The position numbers and the translations under genes were made by a program. From Microcaldota archaeon (GTDB lineage: Archaea; Micrarchaeota; Micrarchaeia; Anstonellales; Bilamarchaeaceae): 20,148 bases of DNA. The stretch is taken from the NCBI GenBank assembly GCA_026992595.1, contig JALWZW010000034.1, positions 1 to 20,148 on the forward strand, in the 5' to 3' direction. The notes beneath the pieces are model-generated. The model made no database searches. It saw only the letters and a program-made list of their open reading frames with translations, and had not been told where the DNA came from. Shown here piece after piece: positions 13,547 through 20,148 of the stretch. Position 1 is the first letter of the stretch; every line of letters begins with the position of its first letter.

Positions 13547-13993
13547 ATGGATTGCGAAATATGCGGCAGAAGGCCTGCTTATGGGGAGGCGCTAATAGAA
13601 GGCGCAAAGCTTATGGTGTGCAAAGCATGCGGCAAAGGGGCGCAAATGGTGGCTAAAAGAGAGGTAAAGAAAGAGAGCGCTCCTATGGAAAGAAGCGAGG
13701 AAGAAGAGGATGTGGTAGAAGGATGGGGAAGGAGAATAAGAGAGGCGCGGGAGAGGAAAGGGCAGAGCGTGGAGGAGTTGGCAAAGGAGATAAAAGAGTC
13801 GGCCGCTTATTTGCAGGCAATAGAAGCAGAGAGAATGAAGCCCACCATAAAAACCGCTAAAAAATTAGAAAAAGCGCTTGGCATAACGCTTATTGAAAAG
13901 TATGTAGTGAGCGGAGGAAGCGGCTTGGAAGAGAAAAGTTTTAAAGAGATAACGCTGGAGGATTTGTTAGAGGCGCAGAAAAAAGAGGGGTGA
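13547..13993 (+). CDS. Archaeal multiprotein-bridging factor 1 (zinc ribbon + HTH)
   Basis: The 148-residue protein has an N-terminal zinc ribbon (Cys3, Cys6, Cys25, Cys28), a charged linker of about 40-58, then a helix-turn-helix of the Cro/XRE type (about 60-112: WGRRIREARERKGQSVEELA, ESAAYLQAIEAERMKP). This is the archaeal MBF1 layout. The eukaryotic relative bridges regulators to TBP. Archaeal MBF1 has been tied to translation and ribosome binding, and its exact role here is not visible. The gene reads divergently from the ATPase and is followed after 3 bp by FEN-1. The two genes are probably transcribed together. Confidence 0.92.
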   Translation: MDCEICGRRPAYGEALIEGAKLMVCKACGKGAQMVAKREVKKESAPMERSEEEEDVVEGWGRRIREARERKGQSVEELAKEIKESAAYLQAIEAERMKPTIKTAKKLEKALGITLIEKYVVSGGSGLEEKSFKEITLEDLLEAQKKEG

Positions 13994-13996
13994 GGG

Positions 13997-15028
13997 ATGG
14001 GGGTAGATTTAAGCGATTTGGTGAAAAAGCACCCCACCAGCTTTCAAGAGTTAAAGGGCAAGTGGATTGCTATAGATGCATACAATACCCTTTACCAATT
14101 TTTAGCGTCTATAAGACAGGAAGACGGAACGCCTTTAAAAGATTTTAAAGGAAGAATCACCGCCCATCTCTCAGGCCTTTTTTACAGAAACGCTAAACTG
14201 CTCGGCAACGGCATTAAAATTGCTTATGTGTTTGACGGCAAACCTCACAGATTTAAAAAAGAGGAACAAGAGGAGCGAAAGGCGCATAGAGAAGAGGCGG
14301 AGTTGAAGTGGAAAAAGGCGCTGGAGAGAGAGGAAGAGGGGGCAAAAAAGTATGCGCAGGCCGCGCTTAAACTCACACAGGAAATGGTGGAAGAGAGCAA
14401 AGCACTGCTTAAAGCGATGGGGGTGCCTGTCATTGAAGCGCCTTCAGATGGAGAGGCGCAGGCAGCGGTTATGTGCGCTAAAGGAGCGGTATATGCAGTG
14501 GCTTCTCAGGATTATGATGCCTTTTTATATGGCGCCCCGCGCGTGGTGAGAAATTTATCAATCACCGGAAGGAGAAAGGTGCCTAGACAAAACCGCTATA
14601 TTTTGGTAGAGCCGGAAATAATATATTTGAAGGAAACGCTGGAAGAGATAGGGATAAATAGGGAGCAGTTGGTTTATTTGGGAATATTGATAGGGACTGA
14701 TTTTAATAAAGGGGTAAAAGGGATAGGGCCTAAAACAGCGCTTAAGCTTGTAAAGCAGTATCCACCAAAAGAACTTATTGAATATGTGGAAGAGAAATAC
14801 AACCATACCTTTGAACACAACCCGCACGAGATAGCGGCGATATTTTTAGACCCGCCTTTTAAAGAAGTGGGGAAACTAAAAGAAAGGGAGATAGAAGAAA
14901 GCGAAGTGATGAGGATATTGGTGAAGGAGCATGATTTTTCTGAGGAAAGAGTGAAGCACACTTTGGAAGAATTGGAAAAAAAGCTCTCAGAAATAAGAAG
15001 CCAAAGCACCCTGGAAAGTTGGCTTTAA
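13997..15028 (+). CDS. fen: Flap endonuclease 1
   Basis: The 343-residue structure-specific nuclease removes 5' flaps during Okazaki-fragment maturation and base-excision repair. The N-terminal domain has Asp27 (IAIDAYNT) and Asp80 (YVFDGKPH). The I domain follows with the acidic metal site (APSDGEAQAA, SQDYDAFLYG), and the helix-hairpin-helix is GTDFNKGVKGIGPKTALKL. The C-terminus is a PCNA-interacting motif QSTLESWL (336-343), where the usual last aromatic (Phe) is Leu. Length is normal. A good Shine-Dalgarno site (GGGGTGAGGG) overlaps the MBF1 stop, marking translational coupling. It converges on the permease gene with only 13 bp between stop codons. Confidence 0.97.
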   Translation: MGVDLSDLVKKHPTSFQELKGKWIAIDAYNTLYQFLASIRQEDGTPLKDFKGRITAHLSGLFYRNAKLLGNGIKIAYVFDGKPHRFKKEEQEERKAHREEAELKWKKALEREEEGAKKYAQAALKLTQEMVEESKALLKAMGVPVIEAPSDGEAQAAVMCAKGAVYAVASQDYDAFLYGAPRVVRNLSITGRRKVPRQNRYILVEPEIIYLKETLEEIGINREQLVYLGILIGTDFNKGVKGIGPKTALKLVKQYPPKELIEYVEEKYNHTFEHNPHEIAAIFLDPPFKEVGKLKEREIEESEVMRILVKEHDFSEERVKHTLEELEKKLSEIRSQSTLESWL

Positions 15029-15059
15029 CTCCTTATACACTCTAACGCCTTATACACTC
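15026..15059. repeat. 17-bp tandem duplication at the convergent ends of FEN-1 and a permease
   Basis: 15026-15042 and 15043-15059 are adjacent 17-bp copies with one mismatch (TAACTCC versus TAACGCC, then TTATACACTC). The first copy starts with the FEN-1 TAA stop and the second lies at the end of the permease gene, whose TAG stop is at 15042-15044. It looks like a replication-slippage duplication that left both reading frames terminated. Confidence 0.8.
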
Positions 15060-16208
15060 CACCACATCTAATTCTGCCGCCCTTTTTGCAGGAAGGTAAG
15101 AAGCCAAAAGCGCAATGGAAAAGGCGCTTCCAAGCGTGAGAAAAATGTTGAGGGGATTAAAGACAACTTCCATAAAGTTGGAGACAATGAAAAGGAAAAT
15201 AAAGGCAAGCGCCATCCCTAACAGCCCCCCCAACAACCCAATTAAACCACCTTCCAAAAGCACCACCTTCATCACAAACGCCTTGCTCGCGCCCACAGCC
15301 CTCATTATGCCAAGTTCTCTTTTCCTCTCCTCAACCACAGCCATCATGGTATTTGCAATAGAAGCGCTCCCCACAAGCAAAGCAATAAGGGAAATGAAGG
15401 TGATGCCCACTCGCGCCACATTAAAAACGCTGTTTATCCGTTGAATTATCTCCTTAGAGGTAATTACAGAAAAATCTTTGTCATCTATACGCACGCGGTG
15501 TAGGTTTGCCAATCGCTCCTCAATAGCGCGCGCTGTCTCTTCAGGCCTCTCTGCCTTTATGCTTAAAAAAGCAATATCCTCAGCCCCCAACTCTTTTGCA
15601 TCATCCACGCTTATAATGATAGAGTTATCATCAGTTTCTGATATAGAGGAGCCGATCTTTTTAAGAACTCCCACCACACGGAAAGGTCTTCCGCCTATTA
15701 ACAGTTTATGGTTTATGTCTGCCTCTAATCTCTCTGCCACTTCCCCGCCCAACACCACCTCCCCCCTAACCCTTATAGGCCGACCTTTCGCAAACTCTAT
15801 ATGGGGATATTGGTAAAACACTACCTCGTCCATACCATAAACAGGGGAGATAAAAACAGCATCTCTAAAAGAAACAGAAAGCCGTAAAGAATAGATGCGT
15901 CCTACAGAAACTACCCCTTCCACTCCTTCAACCTCCTCCACATCCCGATCATCCAACCTCCCTTTGGCCGGAAGACGGCCTGCAACCAAGCCGCCCACTG
16001 CTTGCTCCACTCCAGAATAGGGCAGCACAATTATAATGTCCTCTCCAAACGCCTCCAATTCGCTTGAGAGCGCAGAGAGAAAGCTTTCGCTCAGGGTGAG
16101 AATGAAAAAGAGTAAAAGAGAGGATAAAAGGATGCCAAAAGTGGCTAATAAGGCGCGAGTTTTTTGTCTTTTGAGGTTTTTAAAGGCATAGAGCAGCAAG
16201 TCATTCAT
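15042..16208 (-). CDS. MacB/FtsX-type ABC permease (second of pair)
   Basis: The 388-residue membrane protein has one N-terminal membrane segment (about 19-42), a large extracytoplasmic MacB-type core domain (about 43-265) and three C-terminal membrane segments (about 275-380). The FtsX signature lies around NTMMAVVEERKRELGIMRA, and the protein ends LPAKRAAELDVVECIRR. This class does not usually move substrate through the membrane. It couples ATP hydrolysis to extracytoplasmic movements that export or release lipoproteins, peptides or envelope factors. The ATG overlaps the end of the preceding permease (ATGAATGA, 8 bp), so it is translationally coupled. It shares length and architecture with that permease and probably forms a heterodimer with it. 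Confidence 0.92.
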   Translation of the reverse strand: MNDLLLYAFKNLKRQKTRALLATFGILLSSLLLFFILTLSESFLSALSSELEAFGEDIIIVLPYSGVEQAVGGLVAGRLPAKGRLDDRDVEEVEGVEGVVSVGRIYSLRLSVSFRDAVFISPVYGMDEVVFYQYPHIEFAKGRPIRVRGEVVLGGEVAERLEADINHKLLIGGRPFRVVGVLKKIGSSISETDDNSIIISVDDAKELGAEDIAFLSIKAERPEETARAIEERLANLHRVRIDDKDFSVITSKEIIQRINSVFNVARVGITFISLIALLVGSASIANTMMAVVEERKRELGIMRAVGASKAFVMKVVLLEGGLIGLLGGLLGMALAFIFLFIVSNFMEVVFNPLNIFLTLGSAFSIALLASYLPAKRAAELDVVECIRR

Positions 16209-17367
16209 ATCTCAGCGCCTCCGCTATATCTAAATCTGCTGCCTTTTTTGCAGGCAAATAGCCAGCAAGCCCACCTACAAACGCAGCAAGTATAATGCCG
16301 GCCAATGCATACTCAACCCTAAATTTATATACTTCTAAAAATAAAGAAAGCAAAGCAGCACCACCGCTTCCTATCACCCCTCCCATAGCGCCCAACAGCA
16401 CGCTTTCCATGAGAAAAAGCGTTAAAATAAAGCGCCTCTTTGCGCCTACCGCTCTCAAAACCCCTATTTCTCTCACGCGCTCAAAAAAACTCATTAAAAC
16501 GGTGTTGGCTATGCCCACTGCGCCCACCACAAAAGAAACAAAAGCGGTGCCTATAAATAAAGCGCTTACAAGGTCCAACACTGCAGTGAAACGCTGTTCC
16601 ACAAAGCGCGAAGAGAGAATGGAAAAATCCTCCTCTCCTTCTTTCACCCCTCTTTTCAAACGCAACGCCTCCTTTATCTCTTTTTCTGCTTCTTGGATGT
16701 TTTTGCCCTCTGAAACAGTCAACCTTATTGCGGAAATTTCCTTGGTGTCAAAAACCTCCTTTCCGTCATCATAAGGAATAATTATCACATTATCTATAGG
16801 GAAAAAACTATTTCCCTTCTCCTCCAAAACACCCACCACTCTAAAAACGCGCCCCTCAATTTTTATTTTAGAATTTATATCTAACGACTCATCAAAAAGG
16901 TCTGCGATCTTTGCGCCAATAACAGCAGCGCCGCGCTCGCCCTCTTTCAAAAACCGCCCTTTTTCCACATCTACAAAAACAACATCCTGAAAAGCCACCG
17001 GCTCAACCGCAAACACATTGATTTTAGCGCGTTCCTCTTTAAATTCCACAAACACATACCTGCTTATAGAGCGCGCTATGGTGCTTATAAAAGGCAGGGA
17101 CTTTAAAGCATAATAATCTTTATCAGTAAGGACTCCTGTAGTGGGCCTAAATGCGCCGGGTGTAAAAGTTATGCGGGATTGAGCAGTAGGAATAACAACC
17201 ATACTACGCGGGCCGAACTGTTCCAATTGAGAAGTGATTTGCTCGCGCATCCCTTCAGAGATAGAGACCAAGGACACTATAGAAAAAACCGCAATGGCAA
17301 TAGACAAGACGGTTAAGAGAAGGCGCACTTTATTGGAAAAAAGGTAAGAGGTGGCTAAGGAAAGCAC
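16201..17367 (-). CDS. MacB/FtsX-type ABC permease (first of pair)
   Basis: The 388-residue permease has the same architecture as its neighbour: an N-terminal membrane segment (LLLTVLSIAIAVFSIVSLVS), a MacB-type outer domain, then three membrane segments. It carries the FtsX motif (VLMSFFERVREIGVLRAVGAK) and the end YLPAKKAADLDIAEALRYE. I place the start at a GTG at 17367. It is preceded by an excellent AGGAGG 7 nt upstream and begins two bases after the stop codon of the Ig-like gene. A longer reading from 17397 would add ten residues (MQFSCIGGNK) translated from the end of that gene and lacks its own ribosome site. With the GTG start both permeases are exactly 388 residues. Confidence 0.92.
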   Translation of the reverse strand: MLSLATSYLFSNKVRLLLTVLSIAIAVFSIVSLVSISEGMREQITSQLEQFGPRSMVVIPTAQSRITFTPGAFRPTTGVLTDKDYYALKSLPFISTIARSISRYVFVEFKEERAKINVFAVEPVAFQDVVFVDVEKGRFLKEGERGAAVIGAKIADLFDESLDINSKIKIEGRVFRVVGVLEEKGNSFFPIDNVIIIPYDDGKEVFDTKEISAIRLTVSEGKNIQEAEKEIKEALRLKRGVKEGEEDFSILSSRFVEQRFTAVLDLVSALFIGTAFVSFVVGAVGIANTVLMSFFERVREIGVLRAVGAKRRFILTLFLMESVLLGAMGGVIGSGGAALLSLFLEVYKFRVEYALAGIILAAFVGGLAGYLPAKKAADLDIAEALRYE

Positions 17368-17368
17368 C

Positions 17369-18763
17369 TTATTTCCTCCTATACAAGAAAACTGCAACCC
17401 CGCCGACCACAGCGCCGATGAGGTAAGGGAGAGGGTTGAAGTTGTTGGTAGGTGAGGGCCTTACCACAATGGTTTTTTCCACCTTTGCGGTTTTCCATCT
17501 TCCATCGCCATCTCTATAATTGACGGTTATTTGCAGGGAAGTTGCACCCTCTTTTTTAGGCATAACATCAAACTGTACCGTGGAAAAGTCGTCCTTCTCC
17601 AACGAACCAATGTGCTGTTCATTGCTCAACTCTAGAAGTTCTAAATCCTCTGAATCCACGCGCACACTTACAGAATCAATGGTATAACTTCCTTTGTTAG
17701 CCACTAAAACAGAGAGAGTGTGGCGCTCTCCTTTCATGAACGGAGTGGGCTTCCCCTCAATAAAGATGCCCACCTCAGTGTCAGAAAGGATTTCCAAAGG
17801 CACAGAAAGGAGAGATTCCTTTTCAATTCCTTTTTCCACCCAACGCACCTTTAAAGGCATGAGAAAAGTGCCGGGCGGGAGGTCTGGATTTATTACCTTT
17901 ACAGAAAACTCTTTTTTTGTGCGCGCAGGCACCTTGCCTAACACCACCTCATTGCCGCCCTCCACGCTTAAATTAGAAAAGATAAGGCGCACATCCTCTT
18001 TATCCTCACCCCTATTATCTAATTCAAACCGCACCGTAGCGGTCTGCTTGGTTTTAATAGGGTCTTTTTGCAAAAGAGAGATAGAAGGGAGGGTGGGCTT
18101 CACTCTTAAATCTACTGCTGTGGTGTAAAATTTAGATTCGCCTATTTCATTTTCATACTCTATTTTAAGCAGCATTTTTTGAGCGCCCTCTTGGCTGGCA
18201 AGAAGGGTGGCCTCCACCGCTTTCTCCCCTTCCACATCACCCAAAAACAACCTATCTTCCTGCGCAAAACTTACAGAACTGTTAACAATACTTAAAAAAA
18301 CATTTTTTGCAGGGCCCCCGTTATTTTTTACCACTATCTGCACGCTGTCCCCGCTTTCTATAGTGGAGCGGTCCAAATGCACTGAAAACTTGGGCTCATC
18401 CACTATGCTGAGCGCCACAGAAGAGCGGCGTATAAAGGTTTCAGAACCATCAGAGCCGCTTACCCTTATGCGCACCACAGAAACGCCTTTATTAGCATCC
18501 TCCACTTTAAAAGGAAAGGAAAGAGTTGCGGAACCGCCGCTTTCAATAATACCTACAAACTGTTCCCCGCCGCCAACCACACCGGGTGGAAATTCTGCTT
18601 TAACGCTAACTGCAGAGAGAGAGCTTTGGCCTATGTTTGCTATCGTTATTGTGAGGTAGCCGGAAGAGCCCGGAGAAAAAGATTGGTCAGAAAGGGAGAC
18701 AGAAGAGATGGAAAGTTGAGCAAACACCACGCCCAAAACCAACAATACCAAAAGCCGCTTCAT
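17369..18763 (-). CDS. Exported Ig-like (CARDB/NEW3, COG1361-like) membrane-anchored protein
   Basis: The 464-residue protein has a signal peptide (1-15, MKRLLVLLVLGVVFA), about four beta-sandwich modules of the CARDB/NEW3 type (roughly 16-125, 126-225, 226-330, 331-435), a short linker and a C-terminal membrane segment with a basic stop (about 443-464, ending FLYRRK). Such stalk domains are common in archaeal S-layer-associated proteins. The gene sits between the ATPase and the permeases of one operon: ATGA overlap with the ATPase, and a 1-bp gap to the next gene. It is therefore likely a dedicated extracytoplasmic partner of the transporter, in the position that periplasmic adaptors hold in bacterial MacAB systems. 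That role is inferred from context. Confidence 0.88.
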   Translation of the reverse strand: MKRLLVLLVLGVVFAQLSISSVSLSDQSFSPGSSGYLTITIANIGQSSLSAVSVKAEFPPGVVGGGEQFVGIIESGGSATLSFPFKVEDANKGVSVVRIRVSGSDGSETFIRRSSVALSIVDEPKFSVHLDRSTIESGDSVQIVVKNNGGPAKNVFLSIVNSSVSFAQEDRLFLGDVEGEKAVEATLLASQEGAQKMLLKIEYENEIGESKFYTTAVDLRVKPTLPSISLLQKDPIKTKQTATVRFELDNRGEDKEDVRLIFSNLSVEGGNEVVLGKVPARTKKEFSVKVINPDLPPGTFLMPLKVRWVEKGIEKESLLSVPLEILSDTEVGIFIEGKPTPFMKGERHTLSVLVANKGSYTIDSVSVRVDSEDLELLELSNEQHIGSLEKDDFSTVQFDVMPKKEGATSLQITVNYRDGDGRWKTAKVEKTIVVRPSPTNNFNPLPYLIGAVVGGVAVFLYRRK

Positions 18764-19428
18764 AAAATAACACCATCCTTAATCCTTATTATCCTTTCGC
18801 TCTTGTTTGCCACATAATCATCATGAGTTATTATAACAATGGTGGCGCCCTCTTCATGCAGAGAAGAAAAAAGCTCTAAAATCTCGGCGCCTGTCTTTGA
18901 ATCTAAATTGCCTGTGGGCTCATCAGCCAAAATAAGTTTTGGATTATTTATAAGAGCGCGCGCTATGGCGACACGTTGGCGCTGTCCGCCCGATAATTCG
19001 CTGGGTTTGTGTAAAAGGCGTTCGCCCAACCCAACCTTTTCTAACATCTCTTGAGCGCGTTTTTCCCGCTCCTCTTTAGGCACCCCTTTTATTAGCAAGG
19101 GAAGGGCCACATTTTCCAAAGCGGTAAGATGGGGGAGAAGGTTAAAGGTTTGGAAAACAAAGCCGATGTAAGAATTGCGCAAAGAGGAAAGGGCGCTGTC
19201 GCTCATATTAGCAACATTCTTTCCTTCCAGCAGCACTTCGCCTTTAGTAGGTCGGTCCAACAGCCCCATAATATGCAGGAGGGTGGACTTTCCAGAACCG
19301 CTGGGACCCAGCACAGCGATAAATTCACCTTTTGCAACTTGCACATTAACGCCTTTCAGCGCCTCTACCGAAACGCCATCTAAATGATAGATTTTCCAGA
19401 CCTCTCTTAATTCCACAACAGGCCGCAT
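18760..19428 (-). CDS. ABC transporter ATPase, LolD/MacB family
   Basis: The 222-residue nucleotide-binding subunit has every motif intact: Walker A GPSGSGKST (41-49), Q-loop VFQTFNLLP (Gln93), signature LSGGQ (145-149), Walker B LILADEP (Asp169, Glu170), D-loop NLDS and switch His202 (ITHDD). The MGLLDRPTKGEV segment is typical of the LolD/MacB/FtsE branch that pairs with FtsX-like permeases. It leads the four-gene operon, overlapping the next start as ATGA. It acts at the cytoplasmic face of the membrane as a dimer under the two permeases. A TATA-like box lies about 26 bp before the ATG and there is only a weak purine-rich ribosome site. Confidence 0.96.
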   Translation of the reverse strand: MRPVVELREVWKIYHLDGVSVEALKGVNVQVAKGEFIAVLGPSGSGKSTLLHIMGLLDRPTKGEVLLEGKNVANMSDSALSSLRNSYIGFVFQTFNLLPHLTALENVALPLLIKGVPKEEREKRAQEMLEKVGLGERLLHKPSELSGGQRQRVAIARALINNPKLILADEPTGNLDSKTGAEILELFSSLHEEGATIVIITHDDYVANKSERIIRIKDGVIL

Positions 19429-19450
19429 CTTCTATTTCTCTTCTTTAAGG

Positions 19451-19458
19451 TTTAAAAA
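19451..19458 (-). promoter_or_regulatory. TATA-like box of the ABC operon
   Basis: TTTTTAAA on the minus strand is centred 26-27 bp before the ATPase ATG at 19428. It lies in the divergent gap shared with the AAA_14-type gene. Confidence 0.55.
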
Positions 19459-19515
19459 ATTTGAGAGAATTTTACGCTGGAAAATTTAAGGTATGGTGTA
19501 AAAATTACAGCGTTA

Positions 19516-19523
19516 AATTTATA
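19516..19523 (+). promoter_or_regulatory. TATA-like box of the AAA_14-type ATPase gene
   Basis: AATTTATA is centred about 28 bp before the ATG at 19548, consistent with a leaderless or nearly leaderless transcript. Confidence 0.5.
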
Positions 19524-19547
19524 TTAACTCCCCGCTTACTACAATTT

Positions 19548-20148
19548 ATGTACTTTCCGCGATTGCTGGAAAAAGAGATAAGTAAATGGATTGGGAAAAA
19601 AATAATATTCATTAAAGGGCCAAGGCAGAGCGGCAAAACCACCCTTATGAAAAAAATTCAAAAAGAGAGGGGAGGAACTTATGTAGATTTGACAAACCCC
19701 CTCATGGCAGAGCGATTTTCAAAAAACCCAGAAAGTTTTTTAGAAGAAAAAGGCCCGCTTTATTTTGATGAGGTAGGGATGGTAGAAAATGCGGGAAGAA
19801 TTATAAAATATCTCTATGATGAGACGCACAGGCCCATGTTCATCTCAGGGTCTGGCGCCTTTGATGAAAAAATAGGGGTCTCCAAATATTTGGTAGGAAG
19901 GGCGCTTACATTCACCCTTTTTCCTTTAAGTTTTGATGAGTTTCTTCTCTGGAAAGATGAGGGAGTTTATAAGTGGTATGCAAAGGTTAAGGCAGAGGTG
20001 TGGGAGTTTTTAGAAGGCAAAAGGGAAGAGGTGAAAATTCCGTCCATCCCTATCTTAGAAGAGTATTTTGAGGAATTTCTTAAATGGGGGGGTTATCCGG
20101 AAGTGGTGTTGGAGAAAGATAAAATGCAAATACTTTCCTCTATAATAC
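19548..20148 (+). CDS. AAA_14/DUF4143-type ATPase, 3' end beyond the window
   Basis: The frame is open from an ATG at 19548 to the last base (200 complete codons), so the gene is truncated only by the window edge. The product starts MYFPRLLEKEISKWIGKKII and has Walker A GPRQSGKTT (24-32), Walker B LYFDEV (71-76), a sensor strand MFISGSGAF and the family signature VGRALTFTLFPLSFDEFLLW followed by WGGYPEVV near residue 185. These mark the AAA_14 plus DUF4143 ATPases common in archaea and bacteria. Their role is poorly known; they are often mobile, multicopy genes. The missing C-terminal part would be the DUF4143 domain. It is divergent from the ABC operon. Confidence 0.88.
   Translation, partial: MYFPRLLEKEISKWIGKKIIFIKGPRQSGKTTLMKKIQKERGGTYVDLTNPLMAERFSKNPESFLEEKGPLYFDEVGMVENAGRIIKYLYDETHRPMFISGSGAFDEKIGVSKYLVGRALTFTLFPLSFDEFLLWKDEGVYKWYAKVKAEVWEFLEGKREEVKIPSIPILEEYFEEFLKWGGYPEVVLEKDKMQILSSII

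Noticed and set aside
17368..17397. Upstream ATG for the first permease (MQFSCIGGNK...)
   Set aside because: These ten residues are read from the end of the Ig-like gene. The GTG at 17367 has AGGAGG at the right distance and gives the same length as the partner permease.

Overview
The window reads as a chromosome segment from an archaeon. FEN-1 ends in a PCNA-binding motif, and the MBF1, ScpB, AK6/Fap7-type kinase and mevalonate-type thiolase are all of archaeal type. First genes of transcription units mostly lack a Shine-Dalgarno site and carry a TATA-like AT box centred about 23-29 bp before the start codon. Genes that follow closely inside operons tend to have GAGGTG/AGGAGG-like sites and overlapping ends. 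Compact gene order, large beta-helix and Ig-like surface proteins and the mix of families would fit a DPANN-type lineage (for example Micrarchaeota or Diapherotrites). That placement is an inference, because no rRNA or other decisive marker is present.

Layout. 1-500 is a gene-free, AT-rich, repeat-rich block: a cluster of GTTTACTT-type repeats lies between inverted copies of a TTTTAGAA/TTCTAAAA palindrome. It could be a replication origin or a multi-operator control region. 501-5462 (minus) holds a 1451-residue secreted, membrane-anchored surface protein (two beta-helix modules, six Ig-like repeats, Pro/Ser/Thr linker, C-terminal membrane anchor) followed by a small unknown protein. 5512-8206 (minus) holds an unknown helical protein with its own promoter, and an operon of class V aminotransferase, AK6-like kinase and ScpB. 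8249-10977 (minus) holds four genes: CysS, a small DUF2892-like membrane protein, a Mn-type superoxide dismutase and an ankyrin-repeat protein. 11066-12226 (plus) is a thiolase standing without its usual archaeal partners.

12248-13495 is the most unusual part. A minus-strand AAA+/Orc-like ATPase with a C-terminal winged helix is tightly bracketed by two perfect 50-bp direct repeats. Each repeat is itself built from five GTGAA units, mostly 9 nt apart. 13547-15028 (plus) is an MBF1-FEN-1 gene pair.

15042-19428 (minus) is a translationally coupled four-gene ABC operon. Its ATPase (LolD/MacB type), Ig-like exported membrane-anchored protein and two MacB/FtsX-type permeases probably form one envelope transporter or mechanotransmission complex. 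From 19548 (plus) an AAA_14/DUF4143-type ATPase begins and runs off the window end.
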